64,000 nucleotides of DNA from Armillaria gallica (taxonomy: Eukaryota; Basidiomycota; Agaricomycetes; Agaricales; Physalacriaceae), in the NCBI GenBank assembly GCA_037576215.1, contig JBANDB010000009.1, forward strand, positions 1,364,001 to 1,428,000, given 5' to 3'. Shown in pieces: positions 1 through 10,758 of this stretch. The position numbers and the translations under genes are program-made. The stretch's first letter is position 1. Each line of letters opens with the position of its first letter. The notes under the pieces were generated by a model. The model did no database searches. It was not told the origin of the DNA and was given only the letters and a program-made list of their open reading frames with translations.

Positions 1-11
1 TCTGTCACACT

Positions 12-347
12 AGGCCCCAGGAAGCTCCCGCCAAGCTGTGTCCGGAAAATTTGCCGATTTTCGGCCTCAAATATGCAAAGATTTGGGGGTAAAATATGCA
101 AACTCGGACAAAGCTTTTGCCGGTCCGGTTGGTCCGCAGGTCCCAGTAGGCCAAAAATTTCCTGGAGGTCTGCGGAGGAAGGTTCTGGCCAGATATCATC
201 CGAAAAAGTCCTAAATTATGCAAACTACGGACAAGGGGGGCAAATTTTGGCTGTCAAATATGCAAACTATGGACAAGGATTTTGCCTTTTTAGGTCCTCA
301 AATATGCAAAATTCCGGACACAGCTTGGCAGGAGCTTCCCGGGGCCT
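12..347. mobile_element. hAT-like MITE with 8-bp target duplication
   Basis: Seen: the two ends are inverted copies of about 43 bp, beginning AGGCCCCaGGAAGCTCC on the left and AGGCCCCgGGAAGCTCC on the reverse complement of the right. They are flanked by an identical 8-mer, GTCACACT, at 4-11 and 348-355. The interior holds repeated TCAAATATGCAAA units (near 69, 93, 258 and 299) and no credible coding frame. Inference: a non-autonomous element, probably hAT-mobilised because of the 8-bp duplication. The left terminus lies close to the window edge but is complete. Confidence 0.75.
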
Positions 348-355
348 GTCACACT

Positions 356-1382
356 CTGCAGTCACTGCCTTTTTGACGACCATTTCTTGTTATCTTCCAC
401 ATATTCATGAGCTCTAATATTTGGTACGTACGCTAATTGAACACACTATAAGGCCATAAAGTCACTGAAAATAATGTAAACTGCATGTGGAAAGTAAACA
501 GTGAGATTTTGTCCCTACATGAGTTGATTGTGACAGAGGTCACAAAAAGGATGAAGGTCACTTTCGCCTTCAGACGTTCATTATGAACGATGATCTCCTT
601 ATTTTGTATAGCAATGGATACTTGGATGTATGTGATTGCTTATACTCAACAGTGGGACAAGGTTTCCTAAGGTTCGAGTGGAAATTATGGCAGGCATTTC
701 AGCTCATTGAGGTGTGGGTGTGATAGGCAGGACAGAGGAAAGTCATGTTCAGATTCGAAGGAAGTCATCGTGATAAGGGGGAAAGTGTCCTACAACATGC
801 AACAAATGCCATTCTACAGAGAAACTTGGTTTGAAGAGTCCTCACCTTGGAGACGCACCGCAAATAAGACTTTGTGACTTCAATGTCATTTTGATGCATT
901 TGGGTATCATTCCGGGCGAGATTTAAGAAGGAGGTTTCGGGTGGAAATACGCAGGCAATGGGTAGATGTAGTTCCAATAAACAAACTACTGACTAAGAGT
1001 TTAGGGTAAAAATGAGGAGGAAAAGGGTGACGCGTCGCGCAGATGGTCTAGGAAATGACCCATCTTGCAGCAAGCCCCTTCTTGGATGCTGCTTGCTGGG
1101 ACCACAATACAACCAAATAATAAAGTGTCGCAAACAAAAGTAGCCAATGAGAGAAGGGGCTTGGAACAAACCTATATTATCAGCAGTAATTAGGTAGAAT
1201 ATTGCTCCATATATTTTAGTAAAGTATTATATAGTCAGATAGTATATGTAGAGACGTTGAAATGCTCGGTTTTGAAGGAAATCATGAGAATAAGTGTTGT
1301 CGATGGGATTCAAGACGAAAGTGACACGATCGACGCTTAGTCGGCTGACGATTTCTAAACCGAGCCTGCGCCTTACCAACTC
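356..1382. other. Intergenic, no gene recognised
   Basis: I see only short overlapping frames without recognisable motifs and no RNA gene here. Confidence 0.5.
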
Positions 1383-1384
1383 TA

Positions 1385-1736
1385 TGGTGCGAACCACTTA
1401 ATCACCACCAAAAAGTAACAGCCGCCAATTTGGTCCAAAATTTTTCCAAATCCCAAATCCGCCTGAAAAGTCGATTGCCGACGGCGAAAAAAAATCCCGA
1501 TAAGTGTGACATACCGTGACATCAATCACGTTCCCTGCCATTTTGTGACACACCTGCCAAATCGAGACGAGTCAAGTAAGATATTTCCTTCAATTTTGAC
1601 CCAATAAAAATTTCCTCTAGAGGATTTGTTCCTTTCATCAATTAGAGCATTTCTGCAAGAGGGATTTTTCTCCGGTCACTTGTGACCGCTGCAGAAACTT
1701 TGTCACATTTTGGTGGTGACTAAGTGGTTCGCACCA
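1385..1736. mobile_element. Tc1/mariner-type MITE (TA target duplication)
   Basis: Seen: inverted ends TGGTGCGAACCACTTA with ATCACCACCAAAA on the left, and the same with AGTCACCACCAAAA on the reversed right end. TA dinucleotides flank both sides (1383-1384 and 1737-1738). The element is 352 bp and has no coding capacity. Inference: a non-autonomous element mobilised by a Tc1/mariner/pogo-like transposase. Confidence 0.75.
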
Positions 1737-2029
1737 TAATTCAATCGCCACATGCCGGGTAGATTCGGGCCGGGTCTTCTTCCCCGACATCGTCTTTTTG
1801 CTCGCTTCTTCTTCAATTCTCTCTGGAGTCCTTATTAGCGCAAGATTCGGGTGGAGAAAGGGTGTATCTGTTGTTTTTCTGCATCTTGACGAGCGTCGTC
1901 AAGTTTACCACTGCTGGTCTGTCTCTGCTACTATGTTACAAAGAACGTCGTGGCATGAGAACCTCCCTACGACGGGCGCTAACGCTCGCTCCTGTGGGTC
2001 CCCCACTATTCATATTATTTCCGTTTATC

Positions 2030-2650
2030 TGATAGTATGGGGCACCCTGGATCAGGATGCACGACCATGCTCAAGACTAGCCAATCAACGGGGTGAATAT
2101 CATGCTTCGAGGGTAACGTCCATTCTGACTCTCTTAGTCATTGCTTCAAGAATTATTGCGGCGATGTCATTTACTGTCTTGAAGATGACGTGCATTTCTC
2201 TACCCTCACTGTTGAACAGACAATCAAGTTCGCTGCTGAATTGCGTACGCTTCATCATCGTCTTTGATATTTTCGAGAGGATTGAACATATCACTCAACT
2301 ATCAATAACCGTTTTTGGCCTGAAAAATTCTTGTCACGATGCTGCTATTCGTGGCATGTCTGTTGAAAAAAATGCGTACCGATTTAAGAAGTTCTTGCAT
2401 CCTTACCTTCAAAAGTCGAGATAACAGAAGCTAATTTATTTTCAGTTTTACCGCGGTTTATGCGTCCACTGCCCTAGAATTCTTCCGCACGCTTTGTATT
2501 GATACTGATAAAAGACAACCGCTGTTTCAAGCCGTGCACAAACTAATCGATGAGGCAGATGCCAGATAGCTCTCGTTGACGTGCATCTCAATGTTAACGG
2601 CATTACAGGTCTGTGTGATCAATGACAGTAAGATGGCCTACGAGTATAAT
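2030..2650 (+). pseudogene. Decayed PDR-type (ABCG) ABC transporter fragment
   Basis: Pieces of the N-terminal nucleotide-binding domain of a pleiotropic-drug-resistance transporter lie in order but in different frames. They are a Walker A of the PDR kind (GHPGSGCTTMLK, Cys in place of Lys, about 2040-2075), then LANQRGEYHA, then GDVIYCLEDDVHF with LTVEQTIKFAAELRT (about 2160-2260), TVFGLK..DAAIRGMSV (about 2305-2365), STALEFFRTL (about 2463-2500) and QVCVINDSKMAYEY (about 2608-2650). Family knowledge: these correspond to Walker A through the signature/Walker B region and the H-loop stretch. The frame changes after TMLK, stops follow, and the signature GGEKKRVS is broken, so no transporter can be made. 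The membrane half is not recognisable downstream. Confidence 0.65.
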
Positions 2651-4099
2651 CGTACTGCTGCTTTACCGATCCAAGGTACAAACCAGCTAATAGTCAACCT
2701 ACTGTAGATTTTCCTCGTCAACAATCTTAATGGACGGATAACACACTCGGACGCTTTGCACTTTCCCCGGATTGCGGCAGGATTCTAGAATTTCCAAATC
2801 GAACAAGGCCGAGATTCCAGCGTTTGAAGGCGGAACTTGTGGGCAAAGCCGATATGGATTAGTCGTATCGTACGTACGAAAAGATCGCTCGGGAAGATCA
2901 TTCGAAGCATACACGATTGGGCTCACTAAGTGACCTTACTATTGATTCAGGTCAGATTGCCAGGGGCAATTCTTGGATATCAGGAATCTATATCAAGCTG
3001 ATGTATGGTGTACCAATTTTCTTCCGACGTGCGCTTCCTCTGGATCACACATTTTCTGACAAAGATATGGCAGCACGGTCCGGCAGAGTCAAGGAGTGCG
3101 TTCTTCTAGGATGTCCCTTCCGGTTGCTCAGCGCTCGGACATGCCACGTTCTGCGATGGCCCATCGTTTCATTTTCAATCGCGCGACGCTGCTCACCGCT
3201 TGGCAGGACTTCAGGATTAGATAAGGAGCACTCCTGGGAAGCGGGGATTTCTGGTACTCATAAGGCAAAGGACTGGCCGGATACCTGGATAATGGATGGC
3301 ACAAGGCTGCTTGGACATATTGAACGTGACAAAACTGCTTACCATCCAAACACTGCTGGCGCCGGTTCAGGACGGAAGAAGGTATTCAGAAAATGTTGTA
3401 ATTTTCCTTTCCCTTTACGGGCCGCGCAAATAGAGAACATAATGAAAACTTGATCTATTTAGCGCCCATTTCGCCTGCCAAAAATAGCTGCGGCTTTTCC
3501 GCGAATGAAATGTGGTTTCCTTCGTTCTGACTGCGGGAGATGCCTTTTCTATCCGTTTTGGGGGTTCCTTTCTTTATTTTAGAAGTGTAGATGACTGATC
3601 TCGCTTTCAGTTTGTTTTTCTGAACTCGTTCTTATGATTAGAAGATCGAATGACATGTTTGAACTTCGAGGGTCTCATTTTTCCGATCAGAAAATGTATC
3701 GGCCCCAACAGATAATAGAAACTTGATGTAGATAACAGACAGTGTCTGTCGAAAACCAGTGTACGGAGAACATCAGTGACTTGAAAGCATTTCAATATGT
3801 GCAGTCAAAACATTCGGCCGATCAATACGGTCGTTCTCACATACTTGTTACTACAAGTTCCATGGCACCAACTATCCTGCCATGATTGTGATATTTCTGC
3901 TTTGCGGTAGCCCTATAACAAAACAAGCCCAGGGCCTCTTCGACATTGCATAGGCTTGATTAAAATTGGTACTCTGCCAGACTCCGAGTCAGTGGTCACA
4001 CGGTGCTACGCATAATGCCCGGCACTTCTACGTAGCCTATCGGAGATTTGCTCACTGTTCCCTTCAATTTACGATGGTGGGTACAGTGCGGCATGCCCA
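2651..4099. other. No intact gene; possible decayed ABC transporter remainder
   Basis: A 178-residue frame (2917-3453) exists, but I find no family motif in it. It may contain remnants of the ABC transporter upstream. Nothing else is recognised. Confidence 0.4.
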
Positions 4100-4400
4100 T
4101 AATCTTGGATTCAATATGTCCGTTATTTTTGACTGCACACGGGCCCATGAGAGCGCTAATCAGATTGGTCATAAGGAGGATTTTGATTCAATTACATCCA
4201 AGATAACACAACGTCGTAAAGATTCCCTTCCGTATAAATGCGATGACTGCGAGTACCAGCTGAGGAAAGCTCTTCCTCGACATGGATTCTCCTTTGTACC
4301 ACAAGCATTCCGACCAGACCTCGGATCATGGTGGCGGGAACCTAAACGTGGGCCTATGTCCAAGTCTCTAAGTCATCGGCAGTACTAACATAATTTTTAG

Positions 4401-5449
4401 CCCCTCCGCGTCGTTGACTCGAGTCAATTTTGGGCGGTTATCATCGGCATTGATGGGTATCCGACTCCGCAAGACGTCTTACACGGTTGTGTGCGCGATG
4501 CCACCAACGTTTTCGAGTATTTAACGATAAACATGGGTGTCCTGGAAGATCATGTCAAGCTCCTTCTCAGCCCCCAGCCCAGCAATGCGTCCAGCATTCT
4601 CCTACCCATTCGTGCCAACATAATTGATACACTTCTTGCTCTCTCTACGAATCCCCGTATACATTATGGCGACAATATCATTATCTACTACGCCGGACAC
4701 GGCACAGTTTATTATTGCATGGACCATCCCGCATTCGCGTCGTTGGGATCTCCAGGCAATACAGGAACCATTGAGGCCCTGTGTCCCATGGATCGTAACA
4801 TCCCCGGAACCAACGACGATAAACCCATCCCTGATATCAGCGATCGAGAGCTCTACACTATTCTCGACGAAATTCGTCGCACTAAAGGACATCACATTAC
4901 GGTCATATTGGACTGTTGCCACTCCTCAAGTCAAACTAGAGTCCCGGGAGGATCAATCCGAGGAAGGCGCGAGGTGAGGCCTCTGTCTGAGCCTACTTCA
5001 ATTGGAGATATGCTTGCCGTTGCCGACGAGAAATTGGGAGAAAAGTTGAAAACCGACGATGGTTCCCCTCGATATCGATCTGTATCCGCAGCGGATTGGA
5101 CGGTGGACGTTCCTGTGACATCACACGTAATCTTGGCAGCGTGTCAGTCTTATGAGTATGCGACGGAGGTGCGAGGCGATTCAGCTTATGGGGTTTTTAC
5201 TTCTGGGCTTCTCTCTTCTTTGAAGTCAATAATTGCCAATCCGGCTGACTTGAAAGGCGCGTTGCCAACTTATTTGGAGCTTGTCAGTCGTCTTCCTGCA
5301 AACAACTGCGAACAGCACCCAACTGTCGCAGGGAAGTGCATGAACGGGCCACTTTGGTATACGGTATGGCATTACTCTATCTCTGGTCGTCACTTGAGTA
5401 TTTATCGAGGTTTTGTATTCAGGGTCCCACCTGCAGTTGTTCAACATAG
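4401..5449 (+). CDS. Metacaspase / caspase-like peptidase C14 (copy 1, motif-intact)
   Basis: Predicted exons are 4401-5363 and 5423-5449. The splice acceptor at 4399-4400 (AATTTTTAG) shows there is an upstream N-terminal exon whose frame I could not settle, so the start given is an exon start. The domain begins FWAVIIGIDGY, then HGCVRDATN. The catalytic His lies in YYAGHGT and the catalytic Cys in ILDCCHSS, and both are intact. Downstream strands (HVILAACQSYEYA, GVFTSGLLSSL) match the C14 fold. The last intron (GTATGG..TTCAG) leads to a short tail ending at TAG 5447-5449. Family role: caspase-fold proteases linked to stress and cell death in fungi, with Arg/Lys rather than Asp specificity in true metacaspases. 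Substrate is unknown here. The two other copies in this window have a mutated His motif, so this is the best candidate for an active enzyme. Confidence 0.8.
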
Positions 5450-7167
5450 TCGAAAAGGGGTTCGTTTGGATGCTAAGTATTTGAACAAGTACTTGGATGC
5501 AAGCTTTAAGACTATGTAACGAAAGAACTGACCGTTAAATGTATTGTCAATCACGCCCCGAGGTGATATATAGTTTGATGGCCTGAGTTAAGGCGCTTGC
5601 CGGTCTAGACGGAGAAATCACAATGGACTAGATAACGATGTAGAGCTTCAGAAAAAAGTGTCTGCGTTGCGTAATGAGCTTGTCAACGGTGGGACGAACG
5701 ACCTGGTGTTTGACCCTGGCTTTCCGCATGGCTGTCTTTCAACACTCTATCTCGCGATCGTCTTCGGCCGTTGGGAAACGGATGGTATGTACCGAAGCAC
5801 AGGGACGAGCGAGTCCAGTTGTCTCTGCGGCTGCGGATATCAGCACGCCACCATTAAACCTGGGACCGAAGATCACATACGATATCTAGTAATCACTGTC
5901 GACACCGATGCACCGTGCATCCACATAGACCCGCAAGCCTGCAATTCGCACCTACGGTGCTCTTTCGGGATAAGGGCAGAAGCAAACTGGTCGTGTCGAA
6001 ACACAGTTGTCAGCATATGATTCTGACTCTTGGAGTTTCAGGATGAACGGTCGTGCTCTAAGACTCGGGAAGAGAATCGAATCAAATGGGCCACGAGATT
6101 TTAGATTTGGTGGCCCGAAGCTCCACCAGCCGTCGTTGTGTCTTGTCTCTAAAAAAGTAAGCGCTTAGGCCGACGTAAGTGGAGAGATCGCAGTGTGGAC
6201 TGGATGAGCTGGTTCATCGATAATGTAACAAGTAAAAGCACATTCCCTCCGGTAACAGTAACGGTAACGGTGGATTTTGACCTACCCCAATGGAAAACGG
6301 CGGGATAGAAAATAGTAGTTTGAATGTGCCAACCGGCTCTTCTCCAAGCCAGTCGCGTTAGCGAGCATGCTTTAAACAAGAGTTAGAGGGTCCATCATGA
6401 CGGTCGTGATCCATCAACTTACACACGTTGCTCCCATCATCGAGCATCAACTGACTTTGGGGACCCCGGAAAGCGCTGTGTTTTCATCCCTTTCCATCAC
6501 AGAAACCAAACGCATTGATTCATCGCGGGGGGATTAAATAGGGTCACGGAGTCGCGTGGACTCTGCTTCAAAAGAGGAGATGCCTCCAAAGCACCTAGTG
6601 ATGGAATGATCAATAAAAGTGCGCTGATAGAGTGAGAAGAATTACATTTACCGAGCCGATTCTCCCTGTTTCAAATAGTGTGATTCATACCGCCTTTCAT
6701 CGCCAACGAAAGGTAGGAACGATACGATGAGTCGAAAGCTTTCCTCCGGCGACTGCGAAGAACGTAAACGGAGGGCTGGGATCGAAAACACAACGACGAC
6801 AACCTATGTCTCTCCGGTGACCAAGTCTTAAGATAAATTTGATGACAATCATCCAATGACTGGGGATGCGAATTCGTGTTGCTTAATACATTTAAAGCTC
6901 TCGCGGTCATACGAACTTTCCGGGAGATTGACGCTCTGGAGATAGTACTTTATGTGCATTTACTCGCATATTAGTTTCTGATGTGCATCTTGAGTACACC
7001 CAATGGCAAGGGAAATGAGGAGGGAATGATTACCTGCAATACAAGAACTATACCGAGCCGCTCGCTACTGGCGCCTCTGGTCATCTCTAGTTGCAACGGC
7101 AAACAGAGGGACTGAAGAGAGGTCAAAGGACGATAGTTGCACGTTGGCGATACGAGTTCCGTGAGTA
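5450..7167. other. Decayed, gene-less part of the metacaspase repeat unit
   Basis: Homologous to 31765-33030 and to the left arm. Short frames such as 5658-6020 are not conserved between the three copies, so I call no gene. Confidence 0.5.
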
Positions 7168-7741
7168 AGATATGCGTCACCAGGAACAGGGACCCTTATG
7201 TAAGCCGTGACGGTCACATTACATAAGCGCAAAATCTGTTGGAAATTTTTTCATTTTATTTCTGTGAGCGCTCTGGAGAGCCATAGACCACCTACAAGAT
7301 AGTAATAATGATACCCACGTATGTAATTTGTGCATGAGATGAGGTTTGTGATGATCCAGCAACTATCATGCCAGATGGGAGGAGGTGGGAGGCGGGATGC
7401 CGCCATCGGAATCAAGGGTCCTACCTATTATAGGGTATGACATCATAGTCGGGTGGCTGTGCCAGCACAAAATGTGGAGGTCACAAAAAGTAAAAAGTCG
7501 TCAACGAACTTATGATAATAAAAGAAGCACTTTCAGATAAAAAGAACTTTTTTTGTCAATAACTTCATCAGTTTTGGGTATATTTTTCATCTGATTCCTG
7601 GCAATGGTAGCTACCATCAATACGTTCATTTCCCAGGTATCAGATTTTCCATTCCTTTTTCCTGGTGGCTGCAGTTGAGGCCCGACGTTGCGGTCACAGC
7701 CCTGCTTATATAAGGGTCCCTGTTCCTGGTGACGCATATCT
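7168..7741. mobile_element. TA-flanked MITE inserted in the metacaspase repeat unit
   Basis: Seen: inverted ends of about 38 bp starting AGATATGCGTCACCAGGAAC and continuing AGGGACCCTTAT, with a single mismatch between the ends. TA duplications lie at 7166-7167 and 7742-7743. The paralogous locus near 33020-33035 (GAGTGTATAATAAAGCC) is uninterrupted and serves as an empty site. 574 bp, no transposase. Confidence 0.85.
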
Positions 7742-7743
7742 TA

Positions 7744-8200
7744 TATAATAAAGCCAGGTAAACTGGTGATAACCCTTTCTTGATTGCAACGTCGAGGGTC
7801 AGAGAGACGGTTCCGAGTCTAGAAGCCAGGCTAGGACCCCGGAAAATGCCTACAGAGCTCTGGTCCGGAAAATAGCCTTTTCCGGGATTTTTGACACTAT
7901 ACATGGATTTTGTTCTCCGTCATTCGGCAGTCACGCTGAAATGCCGCCAGGCTTTTCCCTCTCAATTTGAACAATTTTCGGCTAAAAATGCAAGGGGCCC
8001 TTGTCTTCGGCATGATCTTCAACTTCGCATGCCTTGTGCATGGCTGAATTCTAAGCTCTCCGACACACTCTGACATCCCAGACCATCTACAGCGGCCCCA
8101 AATCTGGGATTTTGCACCATACCTGGCAAAAGCTTGATGAATTTCCGGGGTAGGATGCATCATACATGAACGTCAAAATGGGTCGAAAATCCGGGATTGG
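7744..8200. other. Flank containing the left part of an old TIR element
   Basis: After the end of the metacaspase unit (about 7790-7843) the sequence enters the left end of the element at 7833-17383. No gene seen. Confidence 0.5.
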
Positions 8201-10423
8201 GATCATACTAGTGTTGCTGTGGCACGGCTAAATATGGTGCGCGGGCTGAGCCGAGCCACTATAAGCCTCGCTGAGCCGAAAATTTGGCTCACGGCTGAAA
8301 AGAGCGTGAAGCCGAGTTTAAGCCGGCGCACGTGGCTCACGCTTCGGCTTCGCCACGGCTGAATACCAAATTGGGAGAGCTGACGCGTCATCATCTTTCC
8401 TTCGTCGTTGTACCCTCATCTTCATTCGTACAAACTGGAATCCCTTTCGTTACTCTATAGCCTCGCAATATACATGTTTTCAGTCTATTCTCCTTATGTG
8501 TGACTCTTCTCTTCGGCTTGACTGCCGCCACAGCCACCTGTTTAATCAATTCCAAGGCCTTGAGGACGATTGCAAGTAAATTGGGCATGTATTTCATAGA
8601 GACGGTGCGCAAACTATCTACTGTACACCCTCATTGACTTAATTTGCATATTTTAGCCTCCCCTTTCCTTCCCAACCATCATTTCTGAAGACATGTACCA
8701 TTGAGCTTCACAAAGGCACGATGTCTCCCTGTTTCCACCATTACTGACAGCAGGACCGAATGTCGTAGTACTTTTTCAATATAAAATGATAGCTGTTTTC
8801 TTTGGCAGAGCATTAGCCCCCCTACCCTCTTCAAACTGAGACACAACGCTCAAGTTCTAAGCATCTTTGATTTCTCCCAATGGCGCATGGTGGCCATGGT
8901 AGCCATGGTCGTGGGGGTCGTGGAAGTCGTGGAAGCGGTCGTGGTCACAGAGGTGGAGTATCTGCTGACATTGCCTCACCAGATATGCCCGATGATCATA
9001 CAGTGCATCCTGGAGGAGCATTGGAGTTCACTTTCCATGTACCTGGTATGTCATATCTGAATCCTTGTCCAAGCATGGTGAGCTTATAGAATAATAGATT
9101 ATCATCCAGGAACTCCAACTCAACCGCCCTCTGCTGAACGGCATACCGCCGAGTCTCCACCACCATCTACTCGCCGTCGTGGACATCAATGTGCCCCAAG
9201 TCCTTCTCATTCTGACATTGATAACCCCTTTATTGAACAAACCCCGTTAAACCCTCAGTCGAGTCAGTCCCGCCGTGCTGTTCAGTTTTCTGCTGGCGAA
9301 GAGGTGTTTAATTTTGATACTTTGCTGTCACCTTCAAGTCCTCCACAAATGCCAACACAGAGGTCATGCGACACTCACCAGACTCCACAGAGTCACCATG
9401 GATGCCGTCAGGCAAGGCAACAACAGCAAGAAAAGAAGAAAACCAAGCAGATGGCTGATATCTACCTGTTCTTTGAAGAGTACGAGAATCGCATGTATTG
9501 TATTCTTTGCAAGTATGTCACCTGTATATGCCTTACAAACTGACTTATTTTAGACACTTAGATCGGAAAACAGCGGAACGTGGTCAACTTCGTATGCTTG
9601 TGATACATCAACAGGCAACTGGTGTCATCATCTGTATCGAGAACATGTTGCCCTATGGGTTGAAGCATGTGATCGGATGGGTGTCGAAATAATTGCCTCT
9701 GCTGCTTTGGATGCCATCAATGAATATCGTGCATCAAAGGGACAGCCTGGACAACGGAAATCTGTGCCCCCACATCTCGACACTGCACCATTTTCTCCAG
9801 AAGCCTTTATCAATGCATTGATCACCTTCATTGCTGCGACTGATCAGGTGGGTTATATGATATTTTTGTGTGTATGTTCTGGTAATTATTTATAGTTGAT
9901 CAACATAATTGAATCTCCTGAACTGCATTGCATCTTTCTGATGCTTTGAGAGGAACTTGTTGATGATGATATACCTCACCAAACTCAACTATGAGAGCAT
10001 ATCATGGAGACATGGCAGGAGCATCTCCAGCAGCTCTCAAAGGATATGTCGGTAAGTGCCATCATTTAAAATTTGTCTTTTGTTATCCTCTGAGTCAAGA
10101 TTACCAGGGTACACTTGGCAAGATCTCATTTACATGTGATCTATGGACAAATTCAAATCTTGTTCTGTTCATGGCAGTTACAGCACACTGGATCAAGACG
10201 AAGAAGATACCTGTTCCAGGAACAGGCGAGATGAAATATTCTCTTTCCCTTTGAGCTGATTTAATAGGATTCCACTGTGTCCCTGGCCATCATGATGGTG
10301 AACATCTTGCACATGCTTTTCTTCGTATTTTGGATCGGTTACGGATTGCAATCAAGGTTCCCTATACACTGTTTCAGCATTGAGGATCTGCTAAACTGAC
10401 ACCTGTTCTTAGATTGGCTGGAT

Positions 10424-10729
10424 TGTTAAGAATACAATAGCTCAGTCAGACACACGTCGTAGTAGTGAATGGCTTGTATTAGGTACGCTACCTGTTAAGA
10501 ATACAATAGCTGTAATCGTAGCGTAAGTAATATGTAAGAGAAGATAGAATAAACGTTGTATGCACCTCAGTCAGACACACGTTGTAGTAGTGAATAGCTG
10601 AGGTGCAAAGAAGGGGAAATTGGTAAATATATGAAACAAAAGAAAGGAGGTAAGGTTCTAAATATAGTAAGTTCATTCACAAATAAAGTATAAGGAATAT
10701 CGATAACGGGTGAGGCTGAATCTCCAACA
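10424..10729 (-). repeat. 3' LTR of the copia element, internally rearranged
   Basis: Relative to the 181-bp right LTR, this one carries about 125 bp extra after GTGAATGGCT. The order is block A (TGTTAAGAATACAATAGCT), block B (CAGTCAGACACAC..), filler, block A again, a second filler, block B again, then the common remainder. The fillers contain TACGCTAC and its inverse GTAGCGTA. Confidence 0.85.
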
Positions 10730-10758
10730 CTCCCCCTGAAGCCTATGCCTGTAGGATT

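Larger units (their letters stand above)
4100..7843 (+). repeat. Third, diverged copy of the metacaspase repeat unit
   Basis: This block is collinear with the right arm of the large inverted repeat (about 28400-33060), in the same orientation. It holds the metacaspase upstream region (from the ACATCCAAGATAACA stretch), the gene, and downstream noncoding sequence recognisable at 5790-7165 versus about 31765-33030 (shared: GTCTCTGCGGC, CACGCCACCATT, CATAGACCC..AAGCCTGCAA, GGGATCGAAAACA). It lacks the 1.8-kb block with the 167-residue frame and the 119-residue gene. A TA-flanked MITE interrupts it at 7168-7741. It keeps many CpG sites that are TpG/CpA in the metacaspase copies of the palindrome. 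Confidence 0.75.

Noticed and set aside
1798..2424. 208-codon plus-strand frame as a gene
   Set aside because: The recognisable ABC-transporter residues are in other frames, so this frame is an accident of a decayed gene.
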